Assembly: GCF_002294995.1 (NCBI RefSeq) | Contig: NZ_NSGF01000005.1 | Span: 1-64,000, forward strand | DNA from: Mesorhizobium sp. WSM3860 | GTDB lineage: Bacteria > Pseudomonadota > Alphaproteobacteria > Rhizobiales > Rhizobiaceae | Length of the DNA stretch: 64,000 bases | Direction of reading: 5' to 3' | In this document: positions 9,525 to 18,866 of the stretch, piece after piece | Layout of the letters: each line of letters starts with the position of its first letter | Numbering within the stretch: the stretch's first letter is position 1 | The notes under the pieces: generated by a model | Seen by the model: the letters and a program-made list of their open reading frames with translations, nothing else | What the model was told of the DNA's origin: nothing | Databases searched by the model: none | Position numbers and translations under genes: made by a program

Positions 9525-9804
9525 CCCTGTAGTGCGAGCAACTATAGGGCGCTCCATCAAATTATCGCGATATCGGCTGGCCAAGCACAGAAATGGCGTA
9601 AGCCGCCGTAGCCTCGTCCGCGAACGCAGTGGCGACACCGCCACCCCTTTATCCAATTCCGACGCGCCGCCATCTCTTGCAGGCAGCAAGAAACGCTATG
9701 GGTTGAACGCCTTGCTTCTAAGAACTCGGAAAGAAAACATCTTTGCAATGTCGTGTGCAATGCACGCTGGACGGGATAAACGATATTTTTTCGGAGGAAC
9801 ATCA

Positions 9805-9876
9805 ATGCACAAACTATACTGTTCGCGGCCTGCTGGGGCAATCCTTATGCAATTTTTAATGGCAGGAGCGATGTGA
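9805..9876 (+). CDS. Possible 23-residue leader ORF coupled to the S9 peptidase gene
   Basis: A strong GGAGGAAC site precedes an ATG at 9805, and the short frame ends at a TGA (9874-9876) that overlaps the ATG of the next gene (9876-9878). The peptide has a hydrophobic end (FLMAGAM) and resembles no family I know. The good ribosome binding site and stop-start overlap suggest translational coupling. It could equally be the decayed start of another gene. Confidence 0.35.
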   Translation: MHKLYCSRPAGAILMQFLMAGAM

Positions 9877-11966
9877 TGGGAGATGATGTCCTGCAGCCGC
9901 CGCTTCCTCATGGCGAGCAACGGATCCGGGTGCTTCACAACGACGTCACGATCGACCGGTTTCGTTGGCTTCGGGACCGGAAGAATCCGGATGTCCGCTC
10001 ATACCTTGAAGCGGAGAACAGCTACGCGGAGAAAGCGACAGCTCACCTGAAAGGGCTTAAGGCGGAACTCATTGCTGAGATCGAAGGGCGTCAGCCTTGC
10101 CAGAGTGCGCCGCCAGCCGTCCAAGTTGGACGTTTTGAGTATTTCCAAAGACACGAGCAGGGGCTGGCTCATCCGGCGTGGTGGCGCCGGCCGGTGGCCG
10201 GAGATCCAGCCGAGCTTGTTATCGATCCGAACGCGCTCGAAGGGGCGGAACTCTTTTACCAACTCGGTGTCTTCGAGCCGAGTGACGACGGTCGTTACGT
10301 GGCCTTCAGCTTCGATGTCATCGGTGACGAGAACTACGAGCTTAGGGTGCGGGATATGGAGACCGGTAGCGAAGTCTTGAGGGGCTCGAGGCGTGCTGCG
10401 ATGGTAGCTTGGGCCGCAGATGGTCATACCCTGTTTTTCACTAGGGAGCGGGCTGACCTGCGACGACAAACTCATGAGCTTATCCGCGTGGACGTTGCAA
10501 CCGGGGACTCTGAGGTCGTATTCGAAGAGGTGGACGAGCGACTGAATGTGGGGATAAGGCGCTCTGACAGCGGCGCCTGGCTGTTTCTGGATGTAAAGGG
10601 CCTCCATCGAGGGCCGGTTGAGGTGTGGTGCCTTTCCGCTCACCAGCCGGACGCTGGATGGCGCCGCTTGGTGACGCGTGAATTTGGTCACCATATCCTT
10701 GCAGAGCACTGGCAAGACAATTTCCTGTTCCAGGTCGATGACGCCGGGCCGTATTCCAGACTGGTGCGTGCGCCGATTGACGACCCCTCACCCTCCCGCT
10801 GGGAAGAGGTCATACCGCATCGGAAAGGCGTGACGCTCGAGGAGGTCCACTTGCTCGAACACCATCTGATTGTACTGGAGCGGGAAGGCCTTCGTCCTCG
10901 CTTGGTCTCGCGCAACGAAAGCGGGCGGATTGTGGCCACGATCTTTCCCGACGAGCCAAGTTGCACTTTTGAGGTCGGATTGTCCACGGGGGGTAGCCAT
11001 TCGGCCCCACGACATCCGTTCCGAAGCTCGAAGCTGGTTTACTCGGTTAGCTCGTTCGTAACGCCCGATACCTTCGTTGAGCATGATATCGCTGATGACC
11101 GCTCGGTAGTCCTGCACCAAGCCCGCCTTCCCGGGTATGACTCGGCTCAATATGTGGCGACGGTATTCATGGCGGAGGCTGAAGACGGGGTGCAGGTCCC
11201 GATCTCGTTGGTCTCGCGCCGAGATCGAACAAGCCCAGGGCCGGTATTGTTGAATGTGTATGGCTGTTACGGGACGTCGAGATGGCCCTCGTTCTTCACT
11301 TGGCCATCATCGATGACCGCGCGTTTGAGCCTGCTCGATCGCGGAGTTGCTTTCGGCATCGTGCACGTTCGAGGGGGCGGCGAGCTCGGATGGCCTTGGC
11401 AGGAGGCGGCTACTCGCGATCAAAAGCGTATCACCCACACAGATCTGATCGCCGGCGCCGAGGGGCTTGTTAAGCGGGGAGTCGCCACCCGCGACGGGAT
11501 TGCCATTGAGGGATCGAGCGCTGGCGGGTGTACCGTGCTTGCGACCGCGGACCTTCGGCCTGACTTGTTCCGCGCCGTGCTCGCTGAGGTTCCACTCGCC
11601 GACCTCCTAGATACCGAGCTGGACTTCGCGATGCCGTACGCGCTCAGAGAAACGGCGGAGTACGGAGATCCTCACATTGCCGATGAATATCGCTGCCTAC
11701 GCAGCTACGACCCATACTACAACCTCAGCGCCGATCGTCAACTTCCGCCCACCTACATCGAGGCGGCGCTCGAGGACAGCCAGGTGTTGTATTACCAGCC
11801 CGCTCGCTACGTGGCACAGCGTCGTTCCTGCGCGGGTGGCCGTGACCCGACCCTTGTCTTTCGCATGCGGATGGTGGGCGGCCATAGCGGCCCTTCACAT
11901 GGGCCTACCGTAGCCGAGGAAGCAGCATTTCGCATGGCCTGGGTGCTCGACCAGCTACGACGCTGA
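9876..11966 (+). CDS. Prolyl oligopeptidase family S9A serine peptidase (oligopeptidase B-like)
   Basis: The product is 696 residues from the ATG at 9876 (AGGAG about 7 bases upstream; a GTG at 9873 is an alternative). The N-terminal part, with IDRFRWLRDR and YLEAENSYAEK, is the start of the beta-propeller gate seen in S9A enzymes. The C-terminal alpha/beta hydrolase domain has GSSAGG (Ser548), LEDSQVLYYQPARYVA (Asp634) and GGHSGPSHG (His670), a complete catalytic triad. HVRGGGELGWPWQ is also typical. These enzymes cut peptides shorter than about 30 residues in the cytosol, after proline (POP) or basic residues (OpdB). With the importer and dipeptidase it fits step-wise peptide breakdown. Confidence 0.9.
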   Translation: MGDDVLQPPLPHGEQRIRVLHNDVTIDRFRWLRDRKNPDVRSYLEAENSYAEKATAHLKGLKAELIAEIEGRQPCQSAPPAVQVGRFEYFQRHEQGLAHPAWWRRPVAGDPAELVIDPNALEGAELFYQLGVFEPSDDGRYVAFSFDVIGDENYELRVRDMETGSEVLRGSRRAAMVAWAADGHTLFFTRERADLRRQTHELIRVDVATGDSEVVFEEVDERLNVGIRRSDSGAWLFLDVKGLHRGPVEVWCLSAHQPDAGWRRLVTREFGHHILAEHWQDNFLFQVDDAGPYSRLVRAPIDDPSPSRWEEVIPHRKGVTLEEVHLLEHHLIVLEREGLRPRLVSRNESGRIVATIFPDEPSCTFEVGLSTGGSHSAPRHPFRSSKLVYSVSSFVTPDTFVEHDIADDRSVVLHQARLPGYDSAQYVATVFMAEAEDGVQVPISLVSRRDRTSPGPVLLNVYGCYGTSRWPSFFTWPSSMTARLSLLDRGVAFGIVHVRGGGELGWPWQEAATRDQKRITHTDLIAGAEGLVKRGVATRDGIAIEGSSAGGCTVLATADLRPDLFRAVLAEVPLADLLDTELDFAMPYALRETAEYGDPHIADEYRCLRSYDPYYNLSADRQLPPTYIEAALEDSQVLYYQPARYVAQRRSCAGGRDPTLVFRMRMVGGHSGPSHGPTVAEEAAFRMAWVLDQLRR

Positions 11967-12105
11967 GGAGCTGAGCGGTGGTAGCAGCGCCCGCTGATCG
12001 GGCCGTCGAAGATGTACGGTCCGTCGATCCGGTCGCAGCGCAACGCGATGAGGGTCAGCGTCTTCCAGTGATGGGGTGACGGCCCCCCACGCCATCGATG
12101 TGCCA
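11960..12105 (-). mobile_element. IS630-family transposase fragment
   Basis: The minus strand reads HHWKTLTLIALRCDRIDGPY and then IFDGPISGRCY, a segment of IS630-type transposases near the second catalytic Asp. About 45 residues remain. It starts right at the 3' end of the S9 peptidase gene. Confidence 0.65.
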
Positions 12106-12382
12106 GATGGAAAGGAGCCACTCCGTGACCGAATATCGGCCTGGCCAAGAATGGCTTTCAAGCACACAGAGTAAGTTCCGCGGTCATCTTCCGCTGGACA
12201 CTGCGGCGCAAGTGCTGGCTTCTTTGACACTAACCTGTAGAAGTTTGAAGTTGATCAGCTGGCGTCTGAGAATGGTCCGTTTTGCTCTGCCCGAGAGGAT
12301 TAGGCAGCGATCATTTTCTCCTTCGCCGGCTGGGGCCGTGTCAAGGAAGGTCTGCATCGATGCACCATGCGCACTTCAGACG

Positions 12383-12486
12383 ATCGTGAGCACGGATTTC
12401 ACCGCATCGTGAGCACGATTTCACGGGATCATGAGCAACGATTTCGGGTTATCGTGAGCAGCGGATTTCAGACGATCGTGAGCACC
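12383..12486 (+). repeat. Five direct repeats with core ATCGTGAGCA, 22-24 bp apart
   Basis: The core occurs at 12383, 12406, 12428 (ATCATGAGCA), 12451 and 12475. The spacings are 23, 22, 23 and 24 bp, and the intervening bases are similar (for example ACGATTTC). The array lies about 100 bp upstream of an IstA-like start. Multiple short terminal repeats are a feature of IS21-family ends and serve as transposase binding sites. The spacing is close to two helical turns. Confidence 0.65.
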
Positions 12487-12581
12487 TTTTTCGGAGGGCT
12501 GGACGCTTCGACCGACAACTCAGCCTGTCTACAGGATGCCTCGTTCAAAACGAGGAGCCTGATGCCGCTCAGAGATTGTCG

Positions 12582-12815
12582 ATGCGCCGGATCAGAGAAG
12601 TTTTACGCCTACGACATGTCCAGCGCGCTGACGAACGTGCCATCGCGCTCGGGGTCAGCAATGGCGCGCCGCAAAAGCCCCTGGCGGCCGGTGCCCGATT
12701 GGAGCTAAGGAGTTGCGCCGGCGCAAAGTAACGCTGGTGCTGCTGTGGGAAGAGTATCGTTGGCCAATCCTGACGACTTTGGCTACACAACGAGTTTCGA
12801 GGTATGAGTCGGGGT
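12582..12815 (+). mobile_element. IS21 IstA N-terminal fragment
   Basis: From the ATG at 12582 the frame reads MRRIREVLRLRHVQRADERA and IALGVSNGA, the helix-turn-helix start of an IS21 IstA. A frame change leads to LLWEEYRW and then PNPDDFGYTTSFEV, also IstA-like. It ends abruptly where a second IS21-type unit begins near 12815. Confidence 0.7.
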
Positions 12816-12916
12816 GCAAAATTGACCCACAAGCCGGGGAATCGTCGTCCAATTTTAACCCCCCTGAGCTTTGATTTGCGACCATCAGCTCGTCGTGGCG
12901 AGCGGATGGTGTGGGG

Positions 12917-13720
12917 ATGAAGTCGGTGGATACGATTGCCGGGTTCGGCGCGCCTTCCATGTTCAAGGATGGTCGCTCAAGCGGATTTGCCGCGAGCTGC
13001 ATGTGTCGCGGAACACCGTCCGCAAGATTCTCAGATCCGATGAGACATCGTTCTCCTACGAATGGGAGCGGCAGCCCAAGCCGAAGGTCGTCCGTGGCGG
13101 GATCAGCTTGACGGGTTTTTGAATGGCAACCGTGGGGCAAGGCGGCGCGCGAGCAACTGACACCGATCTGGATTTACGAAGAGCTTTGCAGCCTCGGTTA
13201 CGAGGGTGGCTATGACGCCGGCCGCCAATACGCGAAGATCTGGGCGAAGGCGCAGGGGTCGGCGATGGCGGATGCCTTATGTGCCGCTGTTCTTCGCGCC
13301 GGGCGAGGCCTACCAGTTCGACTGGAGCCACGAGATCGTCCTGATCAAGGGCGTGACGGTGACCGTGAAGGTCGCCCATGTCCGGCTATGCCACAGCCGC
13401 AGGATGTTCGTCAGGGCCTATCAGCGCGAGATGCAGGAGATGGCTGTCCGACGCCCACGACAGAGCCTTTGCCTTCTCCGGCGGCGCCTGCACGCGCGGC
13501 ATCTACGACAACATGAAGACGGCAGTGGAAACGATCTTTGTTGGCAAGGACCGCCAATACAATAGCCGCCTCCTGCAGATATGCACCCACTATCTGGTGC
13601 AGCCGGTCGCCTGGCGTCGGGCTGGGAGAAGGGTCACGCTTCTTCACGCCTAGGCTGCGCTTCAAGACCTATGAGGAGTTGCACGCCTGGCTGCATGACC
13701 AGTGCGTCGCCTAAGCCAAG
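12917..13720 (+). mobile_element. Second IS21-family IstA transposase, frameshifted
   Basis: Combined frames give an IstA: MKSVDTIA, RRAFHVQGWSLKRICRELHV, VSRNTVRKILRSDE, then FFAPGEAYQFDWSHEIVLI (catalytic region start), VFVRAYQREMQEM, and FSGGACTRGIYDNMKTAVE. Several frameshifts and missing pieces make it non-functional. It is a different IS21 type from the fragment directly upstream. No intact IstB follows. Confidence 0.75.
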
Positions 13721-13779
13721 GCGCGCCGGGTCGCAGCCCTGCTGCAGCGGATGGCAAGTCAACCATAGGCGCATTCTAC

Positions 13780-14340
13780 TGATCATGCCAAAAGGCAATT
13801 CTATGCTGCGCGCAAGCCAGCTATCCTGTGGCGAGGACTCGAGGGATGATTGGCACGTCATGCCGATTGCAAGGCAAAGATCCTCGATGGACTAGACCAT
13901 CTGTGGGTGGCCGATATCACGTTCCTGCATCTGGCTGAGGAGCGCCGTTTCCTGGACGCGTGTCGGATGGGCGTTGAATGCGCATTCTTTAGCAAGCCTT
14001 GCGCTCGAGGCTATCGAGATGGCGCTCGCTACACGCGCAGCCCGAACCAGGGAGCCTCGTCCAGTCATTCCGACCGCGGAGTTCACTACGCCTGCGGAGC
14101 CTACTCCGAAATTCTACATCTTCACGGTATCCAGGCGAGCATGAGCAGTGTCGGGTCCTTAAAACAACGCGCAGGCGGAAGCTTCATGAAAGGCGCTCAA
14201 GCAGGATGAAGCTGCAACGCCTCAACTAGAAGGATGCGGCCGTTCTGCGAACGGATCGGAGCCGTCATCGACACCAGCCAGAACCAGCAACGGTTGCATG
14301 CGGCGCTCTACTCTCTAACTCCGGGGGAATACGAACAGAA
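13780..14340 (+). mobile_element. IS3-family OrfB remnant (second IS3 type)
   Basis: The frames read LDHLWVADITFLHLAEE, SSHSDRGVHYACGAYSE, HGIQASMSSVGS, SFMKGAQAG and finally NQQRLHAALYSLTPGEYEQ. These are the DDE transposase segments of an IS3 OrfB in order. At least three frameshifts break it. The sequence differs from the IS3 copies at 1, 23.7, 29.9 and 48.0 kb. Confidence 0.75.
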
Positions 14341-14670
14341 GCACATTCACGCACACGAGAGATGGAAAAGGCGCGTGACGCGGGAGGTGTCCCCGATTTT
14401 CCTTGTCTGAGTCCGGAGGAGTAGACTCCACCACTTCTGGAGTTAGCGAAGCGGATGTCCCGGATTGACGAAACACGCAGTCTCAGCATCGAAGGCAGCT
14501 TTTTCCAAGCCCAGGCGGCGTTAAAATGCGGGCATGACGAATGTCGTGGCGCGTTCGTTCCACGGCTAGAAAGCCACGCGACCGACGGCCGCTCGTCGGG
14601 GCCTAAGCACAGCCTTGGCGCCACCGAGCACTCCAAGCGCGCCGTAAGTCGGGGCAGGAGCGATATTAGC
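14341..14670. other. Intergenic, no recognised feature
   Basis: About 330 bases between the IS3 remnant and the 3' end of the minus-strand ATP-grasp gene. No protein family or clear terminator was identified. Confidence 0.5.
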
Positions 14671-15702
14671 TCAATCTTCAGCATGTGGGTAAGGTCCAGC
14701 AAGCGTCTTTGCGGGGAGAAAGGGTCCGAAATATCGCGTGTGTGCGAGATCCAGGATGTGATTGATCAAGCTCGAGGAAGTGTATCCGGCGGTCTTGGCG
14801 GCCAACAAAAATGACGTGCCTGTCCCGAGTTCGGGATTGGGATTGATCTCCAGCACAAAGGGCTGGCCGGAGCGGTCGATCCGGATGTCAACGCGGCCAT
14901 AGTCTCGGCAGAGGCAGGCACGAAAGGTAGCAACCGAAATATCCCGCAGCACTGTCGCACGATTAGTGTCGAGCTGGGCCGGGCAAATCTTCTTCGGGCT
15001 CCCGACGCCCATATACTTCGCGTCATAAGTGAACAGCGGTTCGCTGTCGCCAAAATCCTGCTCCACCAGAGGCAACACTTCGAGCTCTCCGTTTCCTAGT
15101 AGGGCGACCGTGATTTCTCGCCCGTCGATGTATTCTTCGACGAGCGCATCCTGCGCATATTGCGTGACGACTGCTTCCACGGCCTGCCTCAACTGACCAG
15201 GTTCACGGACGAGCTGCATTCCGTAGCTGCAATCTTCGCGACGGGGCTTGACTACAACAGGAAAATTCAGATCGCCGGCGCTCTCGGTGCCACTATGCAT
15301 CACGCGAAACTTGGGCGTCGGCACACCGCGGTCGCGCATGAGCGTCTTGGCGATAACCTTATCGTTGGCAACCCCGTGCCCGAGGGGGCTTGATCCGGTG
15401 TATGGAACACCGGCCATTTCAAGCATGGCGGGAACGTGGGTGTAGCGGGACTCACCCTGAATTCCCTCCGCTAAGTTGAAGACAATTCCCGAAGGGCGGG
15501 CCTGCGGATCGGGTGGCATGAACCGGTCGAGGGTAGCGATCAGTCCCTTATCGCCTTCACACACGAGCGTCTCGTGGCCACCCTCTTGCAGTGCTGCCGC
15601 CAAGGTTTCGACCGCCTCGCGATTCTGGGTCCTCTTACGAAGCTGACCGAACCGGTTGATCACGCCTGTGTGGTTAAAATTGCCTACGACGGCTACCCGC
15701 AT
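14671..15702 (-). CDS. ATP-grasp ligase, D-alanine--D-alanine ligase-like
   Basis: The 343-residue protein has the Ddl layout. The N-terminal domain contains IVFNLAEGIQGESRYTHVPA (substrate region), followed by AGVPYTGSSPL. The ATP-grasp part has FPVVVKPRREDCSYGMQLV (nucleotide loop), VEEYIDGREITVALLG and RVDIRIDRSGQPFVLEINPN (metal-binding Glu and Asn). Such enzymes activate a carboxylate as acyl-phosphate and join it to an amine. Cell-wall Ddl genes sit in mur/fts clusters. This one lies alone next to a peptide importer, so it more likely makes a specialised dipeptide or amide. The start has GGGAG 7 bases upstream. Confidence 0.8.
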   Translation of the reverse strand: MRVAVVGNFNHTGVINRFGQLRKRTQNREAVETLAAALQEGGHETLVCEGDKGLIATLDRFMPPDPQARPSGIVFNLAEGIQGESRYTHVPAMLEMAGVPYTGSSPLGHGVANDKVIAKTLMRDRGVPTPKFRVMHSGTESAGDLNFPVVVKPRREDCSYGMQLVREPGQLRQAVEAVVTQYAQDALVEEYIDGREITVALLGNGELEVLPLVEQDFGDSEPLFTYDAKYMGVGSPKKICPAQLDTNRATVLRDISVATFRACLCRDYGRVDIRIDRSGQPFVLEINPNPELGTGTSFLLAAKTAGYTSSSLINHILDLAHTRYFGPFLPAKTLAGPYPHAED

Positions 15703-15913
15703 GAGCCACTCCCTTTGATTCCTGCCCTGTACAATGTCAAATCGCTCGCATCCCTGTTGACCCGAGCGCCTTCACCCCTTCAGCAAATGGCGTGCCACGG
15801 ATGTTTGCGTCAGGGAGGGGGAAAAGCATGGATTCGGGTTTGGATACTGACGCCTAGCGTATTGTTTCGAACACGGCGTCATCAATCTGACACGGGTGGA
15901 CAGGAGAACATGA

Positions 15914-16048
15914 ATGACCAAATACCAAGTTGGGTTCTCCGCACCGCTGCAGGCGATTGCGATTCCTCCAGGCGGCGATGAGGACCGAAATCATGTTCCG
16001 GCGCTACGTCGATGCCGTATAGCTACTTCAGATGGCTTGCGGATCTAG
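15914..16048 (+). CDS. Candidate 44-residue ORF of unknown function
   Basis: AGGAG at 15902-15906 is 7 bases upstream of an ATG at 15914. The frame begins MTKYQVGFSAPLQAIAIPPG, then an acidic GGDED and a basic tail, and stops at 16046-16048. I do not recognise it. It lies between the divergent ATP-grasp gene and the SBP operon. It might be a small peptide gene, the truncated 5' end of a lost gene, or chance. An overlapping ATG at 15910 in another frame has poorer spacing. Confidence 0.3.
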   Translation: MTKYQVGFSAPLQAIAIPPGGDEDRNHVPALRRCRIATSDGLRI

Positions 16049-16075
16049 TCGGCCTTATGCCGGCAGGCCTATCTA

Positions 16076-16113
16076 AAAACCAGATGACTTCAATACACAT
16101 CCTGAATTTGACG
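16076..16113 (+). repeat. 38-bp block shared with 1769-1806
   Basis: Four mismatches over 38 bp with the block upstream of the decayed SBP. It lies about 215 bp before the SBP start. About 20 bp further on, a short frame encodes SRREV followed by a stop, like the Tat-type start of the intact SBP, so an eroded earlier gene start is possible. Confidence 0.5.
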
Positions 16114-16328
16114 CAAGTTCTTTGTCGACTATGACTCAACCAACCAAAAAGCAAAGCCGTCGGGAAGTGTAGGGGCCGATGGCCTTGTTTCGTAATGGCC
16201 AATGCCACCGAGGCTCATCCGCACGCGCCGGCTTCTCGTGGCGCTAGGCTAAGACACGTACGTTGATCGAATGCCAGAGAAATTCGACATAAAAGCTTTC
16301 GACATAAGCCAATGTGGAGGAACTAAGG

Positions 16329-17924
16329 ATGACGATATCTCGACGTGAAGTCCTCAAGGCGGGGGTAGCCACTGGGACGGTGTTAGCAATCCCTTCTGTC
16401 CTGCGCGCGCAGAAAGCGCCAACGGACGCGCGGACGGTGCGCATGGTGAAGGTCGGCGGCTTAACAGTCTTCGACCCTGTAGTTACGACGGCTAACATCA
16501 CTCAGGATCACGCCACTGCGATTTACGACACGCTGTTCTCGCTCGATTCTAAGTTTGTGCCGCAGCCTCAGATGGTGGGAAAGTGGGGCGTTTCGGATGA
16601 TAAAAAGACCTATACGTTTGAGCTTCGCGATGGCCTGGGGTGGCACGATGGCAGGCCCGTTACTGCTGCCGACTGTGTGGCCTCCATCCGTCGCTCTTTC
16701 GAAGCCGGCGGGCCCGGTCAGTTAATGATGGCGCAAGGGGCAGATATCTCGAAGAAGGACGACAAGACGTTCACGATTGCGCTCAGGGAGCCTCTGGGGG
16801 TCCTCACGCTTATGCTGTCTCAGTACCGCTACATCATGCGCGAAAAGGATGCGGATAGGCCGGCAACCGAAGCAGTGACCACCAACATCGGGTCGGGCCC
16901 TTTTAGGTTCAACCAGAGTCTAGCAAAGCCAGGCGCCAGTTTCGCCTACGACCGCAATGAAAAATACGTACCACGAAGCGAGCCATCGGACGGGTTGGCA
17001 GGCGCGAAGATTGTCAATGTCGATCGTGTCGTCTGGAACAATATCGGCGATCAGCAGACCGCATTGGCGGCCTTGCACGCGGGTGAGATTGACTACTTTG
17101 AGGGGCCGCCCCCTGATCTCTTTGCAGATATCGAGAGCGACCCAAACTTGGCACTCGAAGTTCTCGACAAGTCTGGACAGGATTACTTCCTGCGCATGAA
17201 TTGTTTGCAGAAGCCGTTCGACAGTGTGAAGGCGCGCCAGGCAGTCCTTCACCTGGTCGATCAGGAGGCGTTTTTGAGTGTCATTTCCCCTGATCCAAAA
17301 TACAGCAGTACGGTCAACTCCTTTTTTGGGAGCGGCAACCCGGTATCCAACGACGAAAATACGGGATGGTTCAAAAAAGGCGGAGACCCGGAGAAGGCTA
17401 AGCAGCTCTTCGCTGAGGCTGGATACGCAGGCGAAAAGGTCGTCATTCTCGATCCGACGGACTGGCGCGAAGCCGACAATGCCTCGCAGCTGCTGGCGGT
17501 GGCGCTGCAGAAGATTGGGGTCAACGCCGAAGTCGCGCCGAGCGATTGGGGCGGGCTTGTTGCGCGCCGTAACAAGAAGGGCCCAGTTGAGGATGGTGGC
17601 TGGAGCATTTTCATAACGAGCGAGTCCGACTACTCCCGCGGCGATCCAATCACTGATTCGACACTCAGTATGAACGGCGAGAAAGGGTGGTACGGCTGGC
17701 CGAAGAGCGACGAGTATGAGGCTCTTCGAGCCAAATGGGCGAATGTCGACACGGCAGAGCGCAAAGCGCTTGCGCGCAAGATGCAACAAATCGCTTGGAA
17801 CCTTGCTGGTACGGTTCTGCTGGGGCGCGTCATCTCCCCAATCGCGCGCCGCATGACACTCACCGGCCTGATCGGCATGCCGGAAGTCGTCCCGATGTGG
17901 AACATGCGGAAGGCCTCGGCGTGA
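16329..17924 (+). CDS. ABC transporter solute-binding protein, family 5 (peptide/opine/nickel type)
   Basis: The product is about 531 residues from the ATG at 16329 (GGAGG 8 bases upstream; an in-frame GTG at 16314 is less likely). The N-terminus, SRREVLKAGVATG followed by VLAIPSVLRAQ, is a twin-arginine-like export signal. The mature part has the family-5 features: LFSLDSKFVPQPQMVGKWG, YTFELRDGLGWHDGRPVTA and IGSGPFRF. It captures the substrate in the periplasm and delivers it to the permeases that follow. Its stop overlaps the first permease start (TGATG). A decayed paralogue lies at 1865-2354. Family-5 proteins bind di- or oligopeptides but also opines, sugars and metals, so the ligand is open. 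Confidence 0.9.
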   Translation: MTISRREVLKAGVATGTVLAIPSVLRAQKAPTDARTVRMVKVGGLTVFDPVVTTANITQDHATAIYDTLFSLDSKFVPQPQMVGKWGVSDDKKTYTFELRDGLGWHDGRPVTAADCVASIRRSFEAGGPGQLMMAQGADISKKDDKTFTIALREPLGVLTLMLSQYRYIMREKDADRPATEAVTTNIGSGPFRFNQSLAKPGASFAYDRNEKYVPRSEPSDGLAGAKIVNVDRVVWNNIGDQQTALAALHAGEIDYFEGPPPDLFADIESDPNLALEVLDKSGQDYFLRMNCLQKPFDSVKARQAVLHLVDQEAFLSVISPDPKYSSTVNSFFGSGNPVSNDENTGWFKKGGDPEKAKQLFAEAGYAGEKVVILDPTDWREADNASQLLAVALQKIGVNAEVAPSDWGGLVARRNKKGPVEDGGWSIFITSESDYSRGDPITDSTLSMNGEKGWYGWPKSDEYEALRAKWANVDTAERKALARKMQQIAWNLAGTVLLGRVISPIARRMTLTGLIGMPEVVPMWNMRKASA

Positions 17925-18865
17925 TGGCTGGCTACATCCTACGGAGATTGGTTTCGACTATTGCCGTCATGGCGGTAGTCGGGATATTCATCTTCCTGCT
18001 CCTCAGGCTGGCGCCCGGTGATCCCGCAGCCATGATCGCCGGCAAAGAGGCCACAGCGGAGATGATCGCCGGCATCCGCGAACAACTAGGGCTCAATGCT
18101 CCACTACCGGTTCAGTTTGCCCGCTGGGCGGGAGACATGCTTCGTGGGGATTTCGGGACGTCAATCTTTGCCGGACGCCCGGTTCTTGAACTCATCGCGC
18201 AGCGGCTTGAACCGACGGTCTCGCTTGCGCTCATGACGATGCTGCTTTCGGTGACGGTTGGGGTAAGCTTCGGCATCCTCGCCGCGTGGCGGGCCGGTCG
18301 CCTCGTCGATCGCCTCCTCACGGCCTTTTCGGCGCTTGGTTATTCCGTCCCGGTCTTCGTCATCGGCTATTTTCTCATATACTTATTCGCCATCAAGACA
18401 CACTGGCTACCGGTGCAGGGATATGTGCCCATCGATGCTGGCCTCGGGCATTGGTTCGTGCACTTGATCCTTCCTACCGTGACCCTAAGTCTTGGCTACA
18501 TTGCATTCATCGCCCGGGTCACACGTACAAGCATGCTCGAGGTCCTGTCGGAGGATTATATGCGGACAGCCGCTGCCAAGGGTGCCTCGTCCTATGCCAT
18601 GCTTTTTCACCATGCGTTGAAGAATGCCGGCATCCCGATCCTGACCGTCATCGGCATAAGCTTCGCCTATCTAATCGGCGGAGTCGTCCTTACCGAAACG
18701 GTGTTCAACATACCAGGTATCGGTCGCCTGGTGGTGGATGCGATCAACAACCGGGACTATCCCATCATTCAGAGCGTGATCATCCTGACCTCAGGTCTAT
18801 ACGTGCTCATTAATCTCGCAATCGATCTGGCCTATACGTTGGTCGATCCCCGTGTACGATACTGA
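17924..18865 (+). CDS. ABC transporter permease, DppB type
   Basis: The 313-residue protein has an N-terminal membrane segment (STIAVMAVVGIFIFLLLRLA), the PGDPAAMIAG motif of DppB-type permeases and further membrane segments. The inner-membrane permease signature is in DYMRTAAAKGASSYAMLFHH, followed by NAGIPILTVIG, the loop that contacts the ATPases. VFNIPGIGRLVVDAI is also typical. The ATG overlaps the SBP stop, so translation is coupled. A decayed copy is at 2355-2650. Confidence 0.9.
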   Translation: MAGYILRRLVSTIAVMAVVGIFIFLLLRLAPGDPAAMIAGKEATAEMIAGIREQLGLNAPLPVQFARWAGDMLRGDFGTSIFAGRPVLELIAQRLEPTVSLALMTMLLSVTVGVSFGILAAWRAGRLVDRLLTAFSALGYSVPVFVIGYFLIYLFAIKTHWLPVQGYVPIDAGLGHWFVHLILPTVTLSLGYIAFIARVTRTSMLEVLSEDYMRTAAAKGASSYAMLFHHALKNAGIPILTVIGISFAYLIGGVVLTETVFNIPGIGRLVVDAINNRDYPIIQSVIILTSGLYVLINLAIDLAYTLVDPRVRY

Positions 18866-18866
18866 T

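Noticed and set aside
12383..12486. Repeat array considered as a CRISPR
   Set aside because: The repeats are only about 10 bp with 12-14 bp between them, the intervening bases are similar to each other, and no cas genes are present. An IS21-type end explains it better.
16131..16172. Short frame with SRREV as the true start of the SBP
   Set aside because: It stops after 13 codons and is separated from the real start, which has its own good ribosome binding site. At most it is a relic.
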